Source: Siphonodentalium dalli
Taxonomy: Eukaryota; Mollusca; Scaphopoda; Gadilida; Siphonodentaliidae
Reading direction: 5' to 3'
Length of the DNA stretch: 64,000 bases
Assembly: GCA_032622095.1 (NCBI GenBank)
Contig: CP136062.1
Location: forward strand, 10,197,710-10,261,709
Shown: positions 33,506 through 46,579 of the stretch, in pieces
How positions within the stretch are numbered: the first letter of the stretch is position 1
Layout: every line of letters starts with the position of its first letter
Notes under the pieces: model-generated
Told to the model about the DNA's origin: nothing
Seen by the model: the letters and a program-made list of their open reading frames with translations, nothing else
The model's database searches: none
Program-made: the position numbers and the translations under genes

Positions 33506-33913
33506 TTGTCAAATATTCGTAACGATATCTGGTACCACATCATAAATCACTTTGGCGTGAACTGTTTCATTCACATTGATAGTCTGACCGAATCAGAATT
33601 ACTTGCCACGTTCTGTGGTTGTCCGTCACCAAATATTCTGGCTTATGTTGAAAACCACAGCCAGTTCATTAGTTTCTTTGCTAAAGCATCAAAACGCTTG
33701 TGGCAGACATTCGACACATTAGTCGGGCACATATATAGGATACAACATAACATACATAATTATGTAAACAAGTATTTATATTCATATGTGTTTATATACT
33801 GTTATGCTGAGTTGGCCCGTGACTCATTGATTGATTTCGCTATAACGGTGACGTTGGCCATTGGTTCACGTACATTCTGTGTCGTGAATCGAGGGCCACA
33901 GTCGGTTCGTTGA
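33506..33913 (+). CDS. Unassigned 135-codon open frame
   Basis: One of the longer open frames in the window that is not an evident repeat shadow. No signal peptide, zinc ligand set or catalytic motif is visible. The C-terminal half has hydrophobic stretches. A short inverted phrase, gatatctggtaccacat / atgtggtaccagat, lies just before it. It could be chance in AT-rich DNA, and I give it low weight. Confidence 0.15.
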   Translation: MSNIRNDIWYHIINHFGVNCFIHIDSLTESELLATFCGCPSPNILAYVENHSQFISFFAKASKRLWQTFDTLVGHIYRIQHNIHNYVNKYLYSYVFIYCYAELARDSLIDFAITVTLAIGSRTFCVVNRGPQSVR

Positions 33914-34274
33914 ACGTAGATTTATTTCTCTTGGAATACATGGTGTTTGTTGACATGTGGGTCGTATGCAAGCCAAACAACGGGTCTAAGGACATTTTAA
34001 CTATGTTGTTGCCGTATATAATTATGCAACGTTGGAGTTTGTTTGTTTGTCTTTTCGTTCTCATTGCTTTCATAATTGTGAACTACATGCTTTGTATATA
34101 CGTTAAAACTTTGTTAACCTAAATTGTCTGTATATATCTCTCCGTGAATTGAGGACAATAAAGATATATATATACATATCTCAAGATGCCAGTGATGATA
34201 GCAGTCTGAAGTCGACAGAAGTCCCAATGTAATTTATAACGCCGCCATATTTCATCCGGCTTATGTAGCTAACC

Positions 34275-35580
34275 AGCAGGGCCGCCGGAGAGGGGGGCAT
34301 GGGGGTGTGCAAGTGTGCCCTTCCAATATCAAGATGCCCCTTGAAACTCGCATGTATATACGCGAGTATAACTCTTAATTTTAGAGAGATGTGTTGGGGA
34401 ACATTCAAAGATGTCAGTCGGTATCAGCTGTTCGTTACGAAACTTCCACTACAAACTAAGCAGTCCCATTGGGAGGTAATTAAACACGCCTGTTGTTCCT
34501 TACCGTGGGCCTAATCTCACAACACAAACTGAAGACAGCCTTATCGTCGGCACTTCCCGTCTTACCATATGGGTTTCACCAAGAAGCAAGCAGGCTACAT
34601 TTGATCAATAGTGCCATGGAGAATAAGGCAAATAAAAATGCAATAAATCATGAAATGCCTTCTTTGAACAGTCACATAGCTGGCACCGGATTTCACGTGT
34701 CCGTGTTGCCACATGGAGCTGATTATGTTACATACGCGTGCAGTTACAACGAAACTGACCTCTCAACATTAACAATTTGACTCATAACTCTTTACAATTA
34801 TAATGGACAAAGTTAACATTCAAAGTATAGCAGACGATTTTGCGAGTAAGACGGCAAACCGCAGAGCATATTTCGGTGCATTTTAGTTGTGTATAGGTGG
34901 ATCATGTGTCATTCCACTTCAAGGTTGTATGGTTATATCCATTATGGTTTATTGCAGTCTCTTCAAACGCCGATGTAATCTTGAATCTTCGAATTATTTA
35001 TCAGTCTCCGTGTCCTAATCTGCACATGACAGCTCATGTCATGCATCAACTATGAGCAGACCTGAGACCTGTCTGCAGTATAAAATTATTTCTGGTAGCT
35101 CCGGAAAAACTTATATATGTTTTATTGAAACATTCAGCTTGTCTTTCACAACGCAAAATATATTGTTAGTTATATGTTAGACATCGCCGGACGAAATTTA
35201 ATGGGGGTGCGTTCCATTGACCCGATAATATATAGTAAATTGCACTTTTAGTAGAATCGTCTTTCTTGGACACGCGCTGTTGTAGAATGTCAAGGTCAGA
35301 CTGATGTGAATGGAGATTCCCGAGGCATAAATCGAAGATTCGAGATTGCGTCGGCTTTTAAAGAAACTGAGTTTATTGTTGTATAATTTGCTGAACTCTG
35401 ATTATTGTTTTACATAAAGTATATGAACATCGACGCATTATACGTGCTAGAATTCGCGATATCCCGGCCATTGTGAAGTCACTGCTATACGCATTTTACC
35501 AGTGACTGTACATCTTCACAAAATGTGCGCCCAATAATAGGTTTGCCCCCCTGCCCTTCAGTCCTTCCGGCGGCCCTGCA
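34275..35580. mobile_element. Probable hAT-like element (GCAGGGCCGCCGGA termini)
   Basis: GCAGGGCCGCCGGA at 34275-34290 is inverted at the right end (TCCGGCGGCCCTGC, about 35566-35580). G-rich tracts (gaggggggcatggggg / tttgcccccctgccc) lie just inside. The flanks taacca / gtaacca are similar and may be a decayed 8-bp duplication. Frames inside (for example 34493-34780) have no transposase motif. The element ends at the edge of the LINE fragment to the right. Confidence 0.6.
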
Positions 35581-35599
35581 GTAACCAGCCACGAAATTG

Positions 35600-35990
35600 G
35601 TTGAGCCAGCCGCGAAAACCATTTGCCGTGGCTTCGGGGTCTAGTGGGCTGGTCCCGTCTATTCCCCCTCAACAATACTTTATACAAAGCGTATACGGAA
35701 GAAAAGCCAGCACATTAAAGACTACGTTACGAGTCAACTACCACGACATCTCATCCGTAACCATACAAAGTGCTATATATATTCCACCGTCACATAACAC
35801 AAACCAGTTCGCAAACTCATTCTTTGTTCGAACCATAGGTGACTGGAATCAGTTGGAGGAATCATCGATTGTTAAAACCGAGCCAGTGGATTCATTCAAG
35901 AGCGCACTCGAGGAAATCATCTAGATCTCTCTCCCGCTGCATATATGCCAGTATTGGATTCTGCAGCGTAAATTAAGATACAGATACAGA
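35600..35990 (+). pseudogene. LINE C-terminal fragment with 3' tail
   Basis: The frame contains PPQQYFIQSVYGRK, NSFFVRTIGDWNQL and VDSFKSALEEI, then a stop at 35922-35924. The pattern FF.RTI.DWN.L ... FKS.L is the end of LINE ORF2. About 55 bases later the sequence runs into taagatacagatacagaag, a short GATACA tail of the kind that ends many non-LTR elements. The upstream RT is absent, perhaps removed or displaced by the element ending at 35580. Confidence 0.75.
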
Positions 35991-35999
35991 AGGTTTGTT

Positions 36000-36925
36000 A
36001 TAAAAGGGTTTGTTGTTTTAAGATATGGGTCAGATTCCTATAATAGCAAAATAATAATATAATCAAAAACATAAACTGAAAGGTAGGCGATGATTCGTCG
36101 ATAATATTGTGTGTAATGAGATCAAAAGTTAACTATACTTACTACTTACGACACAATTTTATCAAGAGGAAACTGTGGTCAATTCAATGGACTATACTGG
36201 TACCTTAATGACTCAACTACTAGAGGTCACTTTACATTCGCGTGTTTCTTTTTCGAGCCATTCATGTCAACTGTCAAAACAACGTTGCATAATTCACTAA
36301 TTTTGCCATCATTGTCTCTCAAATATACCTGTTTCGTTCAGAAGTGCAATTCCTTCATGTCACGTCTAAACACCACAACAGTAAGTTAATAAGATATCAT
36401 GACATAAGTTAGTAAGATATAATTGTTCATCTTCATTCAGATTCATGATTCATGTTCATTCCTGGGGAATCCCCGAAAAGTTTCACTGGCATAAATCTTC
36501 TTGGTAGCGGGTTGCACAGGCCTTCTAAACAGTGACTGATATCTTAATAAATACAAATTTAAATACATCTATTCTCTAGACTATAGGAAAGAGAAGGTAA
36601 GAATCCAAAAGGGGTGCAGGTCAAGTGATACTAGACGCTACGCCGCCCAAATGATCAGTCCAAACTGCCCATTTGGGCGGCTGGTTGTCCCCCATACCCT
36701 GCGTGGGGGTATCTATTTCACAACATTTTTCAACTAAACAATGAATGCTGGCCTTAATATAATTACGTCAGTACGTATGGACAACCCAAAACACGTACGT
36801 CCATCTAATATGATCTATAAAATGATAAATGTATGTTTCATAGGACTCGGAGTGCCTGTATTTCTGGCAAGTTGGGATATACGATCACGCCAGTGCGTAT
36901 GGGCCGTAGCCTGTAGGACGGCGAC
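36000..36925. other. No gene; one hairpin at 36643-36690
   Basis: gccgcccaaatg and catttgggcggc form a short stem. Otherwise nothing is supported. Confidence 0.45.
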
Positions 36926-36929
36926 ATGT

Positions 36930-37050
36930 CACTCATGTCCAAAGGTTCGCTATTCCCAAGGTTCATTATACCGAAGTTTCGCTATTCCCAAGGTTCTCTA
37001 TATTCCTCAATATTCAGAAGGTTTTTTATAGCTTGTTATTTTGAAGTTTC
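36930..37050. repeat. Minisatellite of ggttcgctattcccaa units
   Basis: About six degenerate units, the reverse complement of the 803-925 block. Related single units lie at 37390-37440. Confidence 0.65.
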
Positions 37051-37121
37051 ATTCTATTATTTATATTCTAAAGTATTGAGAGGGTTCTTTATCATAAGAC
37101 TCTTTTTATGAAGGAAATAAC

Positions 37122-37400
37122 TTAAAGGTACTCAATCCGATAAGACGCTGCTAAATTACTCTTTCTTTGGCTTCGGTGGGAAAAAAATATTTGATTAGTG
37201 TCGAACCCACCCATCAAAGCTCAGAGTAATTAGATATCGATCTTTGCAGTTTGCTATTTTTATTGTTTCTGGGCCTAATCGTGCCAGGACGAGGTCAAAC
37301 GGGCGGTCTTCCAGATAAAGATGGATAACTGTAAAATCGTGGTAATAATAACTACTTGGTATTAGAGTTGTCCATCTTTTCTGGTTAAATACGCCCAGAA
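37122..37400. mobile_element. TTAAAGGTACTCAATCCG MITE, copy 2 (right end unclear)
   Basis: It starts TTAAAGGTACTCAATCCGAT and continues with the same internal landmarks (ggcttcggtgggaaaaaa, catcaaagctcagagt, gatggataactgtaaaat) as 3514-3982 read in reverse and as 37868-38315. Confidence 0.6.
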
Positions 37401-37867
37401 TAGCATACCTTCAGAATAGCGACCTTCGGAATAATGAACCTGATCCTGTGTGAAGAGCCCATGACACGTCCATCAATAAATGTATACATGTTTCATGGGA
37501 CTGTTTATATATACATATATAAGACTGGAGTAAAGTTGAGACCAACATGTCTTTGTTAATATTGGTGCTCAGATTTCAACGAAATTTGGTGTGGTGACTC
37601 AGGGTGCCCTGGAAGAGTGTATAATGCCGTTAGTTTTTCTAAATTTTTATTTAAATATGTGGGCCACAGTTAGACATAGGTCAGAGTGAGATATTGCCTC
37701 TAACATTTCTCTAATTTCCAGACCAATATCCAGGGTGCCAGTCAAGAGATATTAGCCATATAGCACATGTTACTATATTTCTTCAAAATGCAATCATCAG
37801 GTGAAGGTTGAATCTGGCCAAGCAACCAATTTTCAAGGCAAAATTATTTAATTTAATTTTTGCAATC

Positions 37868-38315
37868 TTAAAGGTACTCAATCCGAATTAACCCTCGCAG
37901 ATTACTATTTCCTTGACTTCGGAGGTGAAAAATATTTGATTCAAGTCGAGGAACCCACAACATCAAAGCTCAGAGTGATCAGATACCGATTTTTAAAATC
38001 TATCATTTTAATTTTACGTGGCCCAGCAAACAGCAGACGAGAATACTTTCTCTGACCAAATTGCAGATGGAGATGGATAACTCTAAAATCAACTGGGTTT
38101 TTTTGTGTGTGTGTCAGATGTTTGACAAACCAGCTATATTCGTTGAGCAAAAAGTTGATAAATCACAGGTTTTTGTCAATTTTATGCCATAATTGACTGC
38201 AGTTAGCATTATTTTCGAGCAATTAATTCTGTCAACTGAAGCGGCATTATAAAAAATCTTCTTCTTGTTGGAATCTGATGATATGGGGATATTGATTCGG
38301 ATTGAGGACCTTCAA
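37868..38315. mobile_element. TTAAAGGTACTCAATCCG MITE, copy 3
   Basis: The left end TTAAAGGTACTCAATCCGAA is mirrored by ttcggattgaggaccttcaa on the right. The interior is as in copy 2. Confidence 0.7.
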
Positions 38316-39468
38316 GGGAAAAATATCTTTATTGGATAAATTTACATATAATACTGAATACATGTTTATGAAAACGGGGATTTATTGCATATTTCACATA
38401 GCCACATCGGATTTATTTATAGAGGTTTATGTATGCTTGACTTTCAGCGATTTACATGGATGGGACTCAATGAGACATAATTTATGGCCCTGGTAGGATC
38501 CAACTTCAGTAGATGACAGGCACTTCGAAAAAGAATGAGATAATTTGCCAAATGACTATTGTTTTGGGGCTAAATAATTTAGATCAAACAAACTGATGTC
38601 ATTGTGCAATAGTGGTATGTTCGGTGTGTTTCCTATACGGTTACTACTTAGGGGTGACCCCTTCTGTGAAGTAGATGATGAGAAACAAGTATTAAGGGTG
38701 GTCCCAGCTCGAGATTGCATGCTTGTTCATGACTTTTGTGAGCTTATATCGTACTCTCAGATGTCTAAGCATTGTGATGGTCAATAATAGTGATAGCGGA
38801 GACCTAGACTGAAATTAACAATATTGATGGAAATTTAATTCTATTTAATTCTATTTCAATTTAATTCTATATATGTCTCTATGCGAAAAAACTTAATGAT
38901 CGTTGAGAATTTTATCTGAAATTACTAATCATGCGGCACATGCTGACACTATTGTTAGGCATCTGATAGTATATAAACATTTTAATAATTGCCCAGGAGG
39001 AATGACATTAGTATAAGGGACGCAAAGGAAAATCCACCACAAAGTCATTTAAATCTTGCCATTTCAAAGTTGGATCTTCACATTCTATGACACACATTAT
39101 TAATGAAAGGTACTTCATAATTTAGTAACTGTACTAGTTACTTCTCTATCGCAACAGCAAAAACTTTGTACTGGTGGAATATATCATTCTTGATGGGCAT
39201 AGCTATTCATGGCATGGTCTGAGAAAATGCTACTAGATTAAACATTTATATGATTGCCTCATTAGTCATGTACATGTATAACAAGAATGTTGTGACAGTT
39301 CAACTAAGTTGGCCTGGAATTATTATATTATTAGCATACATATTATTCCAATCCCAATGTGTCAAGTCGACAATAGCAAGTACGCAGGGCTATATTTAAT
39401 AATTTTTCCACAAATAGCCACTAGTTAATATAAATGCTAGCCATGCTGGTCAAGCTCCCGCTTAATGC
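38316..39468. other. No gene; short atttaattct repeats near 38830-38870
   Basis: A 63-codon frame at 38596-38787 has no recognisable feature, and I do not call it. Confidence 0.45.
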
Positions 39469-39970
39469 TTAAAGGTACGGTTGGCCTTGGCGGTGGGTAT
39501 CCTGTGAAAATATTTCCAGCCGTCAAAAACCGCCACAAACAGAAAGAACATCAAAATGTAGACAGACTTTGTCTGTATACAAATAAGAAATATCGCATAA
39601 ACAGTATGTTATTGTCATATGTTTGACTATTGTTATGTAAACAAGAGCATAAAAAGTAACTTTTCTGGTGTTTGTTTATATTATGATGGTAAACATAACG
39701 AGCGTTCTTTGTTGGCAAATTCCTGATATGGAACTAATAAAGAGCGTTTATGCCATTTGTGTGTGATTAGCCAGTAGCATTGTGCTGTCTTCTGTAACAC
39801 AATCAGGCTTTTGCTTAGGTAAAATATAGTAGGTCTTTATGATAACATGCTGTTTACGCGATGGTCATGGTATATATGAAAGAAACTGTATGCGTTTTAA
39901 TGTTTTTCTGTTTACGGTGTTTGGAATAAATATGAATATTTTCGACAATGAAGGCCTCGTGTGCCTTTAA
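39469..39970. mobile_element. TTAA-flanked MITE, AAAGGYACGG family, copy 2
   Basis: TTAA-AAGG and CCTTTAA edges. The interior matches 17157-17540 closely but has about 100 extra bases around 39660-39760. Confidence 0.8.
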
Positions 39971-40539
39971 GGTTTAAATCGAGAACACGGTGTTAAAATA
40001 ATGAATTATTTAATATGTGAGAATGCTAAAACTAATCACCGTGCATTATAATTATTATATTTAACATGATGTGTCCATCACAGGAAACAGAATTCATACA
40101 CACAGATGGAAAGTTGGCCCAGAAGCATATCCTCTCACCAGTCACTGCATGAACTCTGCAGTGTGCCGAGACCAAGTGGGATTGGGAGATGTTCTTCTTT
40201 TCCTTCACTCAACAAGAAGATAAACGACTCACTTTGTTAGTCACCAATTCACTGGGCTTTACATGTTTGTTACATCTGTGTGTTGACTGCTCTGTAGATG
40301 GCTAGAATTGAATTTTGACCTGAGTCACATTCACAGTGAGTGGGTGATGCTGAGCCTGAAGTTGTTGATAACTAAATTTACTAATCTGTAATCACTAAAT
40401 TGACTAATACAATCCTAATATTATTAGATTAGAAGGCCACATGACCACTTTCACCGAATACTGCTTCCACAAGTTCCAGCAACGCGCTACGTTCAACGGT
40501 TCATGACTGAACTATAGTCTATAATATAGTACTAGTGGT

Positions 40540-40918
40540 AAATGAGTAAATCGGTCAGCTATAAAATGTCCATTTTCTGATTTCCTTGACCTGACAGTGT
40601 CAGATATTAACAATTAAATTTAGAGAAGTACATGTAGACTGAACAATTTGCCGCTTGCAACTCTAACCTATCCAGGTGAAAACAGACTTAAAATTACTGT
40701 CTATACTGAGTAAATGAGTAAATCATTATCAGTCAGCTCTAATATGTCCATTTTCTGATTTCCTTGACCCAAGTTGAGGCTTGACCTGACAGTGTTAGAT
40801 ATTAACAATTAAATTTACTATTTAGAGAAGTAGTTAGTAGACTGAACAATTTGCCGCTTGCACTTGCAGTTGCAACTCTAAGTCTAACCAGTCCAGGTGA
40901 AAACAGACTTAAAATTGA
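40540..40918. repeat. Tandem duplication of about 175-200 bp
   Basis: tgtccattttctgatttcct, gatattaacaattaaattta and gactgaacaatttgccgctt appear in the same order in 40540-40695 and 40717-40918. The second copy carries several small insertions (for example cttgcagttg). Confidence 0.85.
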
Positions 40919-41029
40919 AGAATAACAGAACAAGTCAAATCGCCGTGGTGATCAGTCTGCACAGACCAGTCCACATTTCACTTCAGTGACCTTCATTTTC
41001 ATATATTTTTTCAGTCACAGATTCGTCAT

Positions 41030-41702
41030 TGAGTTTCTTTCCGACTGACTGATTTTCACTTTTAAACTTCCAAGTTCTAGTGTTGTTGTTATTCTTCTTC
41101 TTTTGACTGCTTTGACTCTAAAGTCATTCCAGTAATGGGCTCGTTGTGCTATCTTCGCTTGTGCTTTCTCGTTTGTTCTTAACGCTTATGTGCTGTGATA
41201 CCCGGTTGTACATTTAAAATACGAGCGATAACAATAACAAGCAATTCAATTTCAAATTTCGCAAATTAGAGAGCGCCACCATTTTGTAAAGAAATTACGT
41301 CATCATTTCCAATGTTGCTATGGCCTGCCAGGGGACGTAATTTTCAAACTTTAACGGTACGGAATCTGGCGAGGTTTGCCGATTGCTATGCGCCCGTGTC
41401 AGCTAAATCCACATTAAGCATTTAATTTTGAATAAGGTTGATTTTGTGTTTCAAATTTAATAGTGTTGCTATGGGGAGGCTGATCGAAGAAGAAAAAAAT
41501 AAATTTGTTTTATTAATTTGTCAATTCTATTCCAACATGGCGGCCACCATAGGGCCCCATAGGTCTGAATCGCCCGGATGTAAAAACAATTTTTTCATGT
41601 TGATGGGGTATAGAAATTACTGACGTCACAACTATACTTGCGTCGCTTACGCAATACTGTAAAACAACCCTTTTGGGTTGTGATTATCTCACCATATATT
41701 TT
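41030..41702. other. No gene seen
   Basis: Nothing recognised apart from short hairpins. Confidence 0.4.
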
Positions 41703-42627
41703 CAGTCGGTAAATAGCTCATTTGAGCTCACATAGCTAAATCGAGCTAAATTTTTAATGTGATTTAAGTCCATTTCCTCAGTTCAAAACATGCATCAAAT
41801 TATCGCATTGCGAATTTGCATTCATTAGTTAGACCCCATGTCAAGCTTCACAGAAACTCCTTCCGTACAAGTAATTAAAACAGCAGTGGTGTGATCAAAG
41901 GCAATTTGATTAACACTTTTAGGAGAATGATTAAACTTCTTTTTGAACTTACGAATTGTGTTTATAAAACTGCCGCTTCTGCATATTAATTTACCTGGAA
42001 TATATTTCGGAAGGTTAAGGACACAAGGTTACAATGTCTTGTCCGACTGGATAAACCACGGGCATCGATTTACGATAAATCGTTTGCCGAAGTGTACACT
42101 GATCTTCCATTAAGAGAAGAAAATATACGGAAGCGTGAGTGTTTACTGTGTCTTCTATTGTGTTGATGTGGTAAAAGCGCGTGGCTTTCAGTATCTTCCA
42201 ACCAGTGGAAATTCAATTAAAATCATGCTTATAAACACATAGACGGAGCCTGTTTTTAGCAGCCAATCAGAACGTTTGTTTCATTTTATCTTAGGATAAG
42301 CTTAGACATAGCGGATCGAATCTGACACAGCACGATTTGCCGACAGAAAAGTCAATTTAAAACTATTTTATCTCACGAATTTTATTGAAAACATATGGAT
42401 AAATCCTTAAGCAAATGTCACGTAAAAGATATCAAGACTGTTGTGAGTAGATGAGCACACAATGTATTTGTGAAGCTCAATATTAGGCTGGTCCAGTAGA
42501 AATAAATTCGCAATGCGATAATTTGATGCACGCGTTGAACTGAAGAAATGGACTTAAATCACATTAAAAATTTAGCTCGATTTAGCTATGTGAGCTCAAA
42601 TGAGCTATTTAGCTCATTTGGCACCTG
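41703..42627. mobile_element. TIR element, about 110-bp inverted ends
   Basis: aaatagctcatttgagctca, catagctaaatcgagctaaa and gatttaagtccatttc at 41711-41775, continuing to cgcattgcgaattt at 41815, are inverted at 42504-42612 with few changes. Both tips begin CAG. I found no target duplication. The interior has no motif-bearing frame, so this is a non-autonomous element of unknown class. Confidence 0.78.
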
Positions 42628-42922
42628 TGCCCGACCTGACAAGTTGACGACAAAAGTTCCCTGTGTCGGTGCATCTAAATGCTCTAATCGGACATTTTTA
42701 CTTGTTAAATTTTGTTGACCCGATTAAGTCGGCCATCTTCGCGTTCTTGTTGACATTTTACACAAGGCCATGTGCTCGGAAGAACTGCTGGATAATTTAC
42801 TACGTCCGGTTTGGCCTATAGTCCGTTTCACGGATAACCATTTTTGACTGTTGCGTTCAAGCTGCAGACAGAGTTTAGTCCCGCGTCAAACGATGTCTGA
42901 ACGTTGCAGGCACTCGTATTTT

Positions 42923-43184
42923 TTAAAGGCACGGGCTGCGTTCGTTGCAGAAATATTTATATTTGTTCAAATCACCATCAACAGAAGAAACACCAAAATA
43001 TATACAGTTCCGCTCATATGCCAAACATAATCAGCGTGTAAATAGTATATTGTTGCCAAGACATACGATGGTGTACGGTACGTAAACAAGAGCCTGCTCG
43101 TGTTACAGAAGTTGTGCTTCTGTTTACATAACACAGCGCAATTATATTGGTTAATCATACCAAAATTATATAAACACCCTTTAG
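42923..43184. mobile_element. Degenerate AAAGGYACGG-family copy 3
   Basis: It begins TTAAAGGCACGGGC. Weak interior similarity to 17157-17540 and 39469-39970 (tacgtaaacaagagcctg, ctgtttacataac). The right end (ccctttagac) is poorly preserved. Confidence 0.5.
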
Positions 43185-44689
43185 ACCGGCCCCCAGATGA
43201 GGGTGGTGTCACACGAGAGGGTAGAAATTTTGACGCTATCTCCAATTATCCTTGTCCCATGGGGGTTCCAAAACACTGAGGTATCCAGGGCGGAATATGT
43301 GGAAAATATATTTTTTTGACCTTTTTGGTGTTTTTGACCTGCAAATTTCAGTATAATCAGGAAAACCAATAAAATAAGACAAATATTGAATAAAATATAC
43401 TTGAATATCAGATATTTATTCTATCTGGGTTGCTTAACATTTATGATGTGCAAAAAGTTATATTATCCAACAAATTTTGTGAAAAATTCACGAAAATTCA
43501 AAAAAAATGCATAAATTGCAGTGCTTTTTCAAAAAAGTTTTCCAGAAGATTTCCTATAAAATTTTCATTTTTCGGTATAAAGCTCTCAGTGGTGCATCAA
43601 AATTTTCAGTATTATATACCTGATTTAATGATATCAACATCACAAGCAATGATTTCCAAGAAGCTGAGATATTTCCATAAACTTAACCCACCCCCCAAAA
43701 ACTGATTTTCTATCTGAAAATACCTGTCAAGTCAGAATAGCTCGTTTTCGTTCCGTTTTTTTAACCAATTCAGAGTCTTATTATATATCATGGAATTAGC
43801 ATGTATCTGAGGAGGTTTCTGTTATGGTAGAGTCTATTTTTGTTTAAATTTTGATTTTTTGGGGGTAAATTATCTAAATTTGGAAAAATTCCCATGACTT
43901 TGTCAGTTTTATGGATACAGCTGCACAACATGCACCACAATAAGCATGAATTCTTCCCCAATATCAGACATGAAATGCTATAATCATGTACCAGACCAGA
44001 ATTGAGAAATAAAGTAAAACTTAACCCTACCCCAAGATAGTGTTCTCAATGCTTTCAATTTTATGCTATACTAAACTCGAAAGGTCGCTCATATTAGTTG
44101 ATATAATTCATATCATAAATTGCAATAGTTCTGCCCACGGATTATGTAATCTCATCTTCCCTGTCACTGTCAATTTCATCAAATGTGATTGTATCAGTCA
44201 ATAGAATTTCTGTGCAACATCTTACGAGAAGATTGGTTCTAACAACTCAGGCTGCCTATCGGCCGTCCATTCATGAAGTGCTGCACCGGGAGTGGTTGAT
44301 TTGACAACGGTTGCTAGTATCCACTGTTTTGCTATCATGTTGGCTCATTTTGAGTGTAGAATTAAAGATTCCTCACATGGTGGAATTGCAGAAAGATCAA
44401 GTACCTGTTGCTGATTCTCGAACTTCATCTGGAACTTTACCCACCTAGCTTAATTCACTTTTCTCGAATGTGGACCATACATGTATAAGGCACATTTTAA
44501 CTCCTTGATTGTATTAAGCGTGTCACTGTCCAAAACCCAATTCATTCCTAAATAAGCCATGACATCCATATGTCTTGATGGTCTTTCCAGCAACTTCCAG
44601 TAGTGTTTTTTTTTCCTTTTTGGAACAACGATGAAAGGTAATTATTACTTGTGATACAGACTGGAGGTCAATATGGCATCCAGGGAGCA
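43185..44689. other. No gene seen
   Basis: AT-rich, with a 91-codon frame at 43430-43705 lacking any motif. No repeat pairing was noticed. Confidence 0.45.
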
Positions 44690-44697
44690 GTGTTCAC

Positions 44698-45855
44698 GCT
44701 GTCGGTAGCCAAATTAGCCAATGGCTAATCTTTTTCGAATTTGGCTAATAAAATTTTCATTTGGCTAAACTTTTGGCTAAACTTTTTTTGAACCCAAATG
44801 GAGACATGGAGCCAGAAAGCTAATTAATAAAAGCGCTCAATATATCGACATTCAAGACGAAGTTAGGTGACGAAAGTATTTCATTATTTTCGTACTTATG
44901 AAATATCGTACAAAGGGAAACGCGATCGACAACTCTATCAACCAAGCGATCACAAAGTGATATGCAATCATCTTTAGTTTTCACAAGACGGACATTCAAA
45001 GACGCATGGACAATAAACCGACCGTGGTTCAATTATGACAATGTGAAGAAAGCAATGTTTTGTGCATTGACGCCGGTATATAAGCAATTTGTTCGTAACA
45101 GGCTGTTTTAATCTGGAGAAAGATTACGTCACTCTGCACGAAGCAGCAAAATGTCCTTATTAATTTTTACATTTAATCCCCTAATCCCCCATTCAGCCCA
45201 TTGTCTGTCTGGTCACTCACGGCACGCCTACACAATGCATGTTTATGATGACATTGTATTTATGATGGTCGGGGTTTATGAGCACCAAGTGTAAGACAAT
45301 AGCTTAATCAGCCAAATGTGAATCACGACAGATATTTTGTGGCTATTTGTCGTCAATACCGATACAGTCAAAATAATATGCATGCTTTTATGACAGATTG
45401 TAATTTGATAATGGCGTAAATAATATAAGTTATTAGTTTCCAGATGTCACTTAGATATTTTTGCAAGGATAAATATTTAATGATTTAAAAAAAGATATTG
45501 ATATAAATACAAAAAATAATGACATTAAAAAGGACAATCCCGGGTCCCCCCCCCCCCCCCCCCCCCAAATCACTCTTTCACATAAACATTAATAAATTTT
45601 TAATAAATTATATATATAAAAATACTTCTAGTTCATCAAAATTATTTAAATTATTGTGTATTTTACCTGTGTCTGTTAGATTTTACGTTTTAGTCATTAA
45701 TTGTGAACCGACCAGAAAACGATGATTTAATTTGGCCAAAGTGTTTTTTAATTTGGCCAAAAAACATTTGGCTAAAGTTTTTTTCATTTGGCTAATAAAA
45801 TTTTCATTTGGCTAATCTTTTGGCTAAAGTTTTTTTCGGTCCAGCGTGAACACTG
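44698..45855. mobile_element. hAT-type element 2 (8-bp target duplication CCAGGGAG)
   Basis: CCAGGGAG lies at 44690-44697 and 45856-45863. The termini are CAGTGTTCACGCTG and its exact inverse CAGCGTGAACACTG. Both subterminal regions are built from atttggctaataaaattttc and ttggctaaa units. A C21 tract lies at 45546-45566. No transposase frame, so it is non-autonomous. Confidence 0.9.
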
Positions 45856-45863
45856 CCAGGGAG

Positions 45864-46330
45864 TTACCGTGTGGTCATAGGTGGGGTGAATATGTATAAA
45901 GGGAGTTATTTTATGGTCATGAATGATGTGAATACTAGTAGGTGTACATGATTAGCTATATGGTCATGAATGGCGTGGCTATGGTGAGATGTATATGTAT
46001 GCAAGGAGTGAGAGTATGGTCATGTGTGAGGTGAATATATATATATACAGGGAGTGACTGTATGGTTGTATGGTTGTGATTACCCAGTACATGTGTACAC
46101 AATGTGGCTCAATGGGCATTGCTGTGGTTTACATGTATGTAAATAACGAGAGTACATACATGGTCATATGTGTGTTTATGTATATATGGAGTGACTGTAT
46201 GTTCATGGGTGAGATGTACATATGTACCTTGTGTGGCTGTATTGTCATAGATAGGTGTATACTTATGTATACATGTGTTGTCTGTATGATCATTGGTGGG
46301 TTGAATGGATAAATAGATGTGCAGCTATGT
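45864..46330. repeat. Degenerate minisatellite, unit about 40-60 bp
   Basis: Repeated words such as tatggtcatg, gtgaggtgaatat, tatgtata and ggagtgact recur in order about eight times. Units are heavily diverged. Confidence 0.6.
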
Positions 46331-46579
46331 GTAAAATTACAAAGCAATCGAAAGCTAAGTATGTTACGCAAGTCGATCATTTCCGTGGGTGCATTAATTG
46401 TGTTTGATGGTATCCAGATCATTAATCATGTAATTACGCACATAAGGTTTTATCAGGGTTCATCTACAGGGGATATTTATAGTGGTGTAATGTGAACGGT
46501 AGCGAAATCTTTCAAACGAAATTGGAATAGCAACGTGAATTTCGTTACTTATTCCTTATTCGCAAAATATCGCGAATAT

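Noticed and set aside
38596-38787. 63-codon frame with acidic and basic residues
   Set aside because: No motif, no splice signals that extend it, and a length expected by chance.
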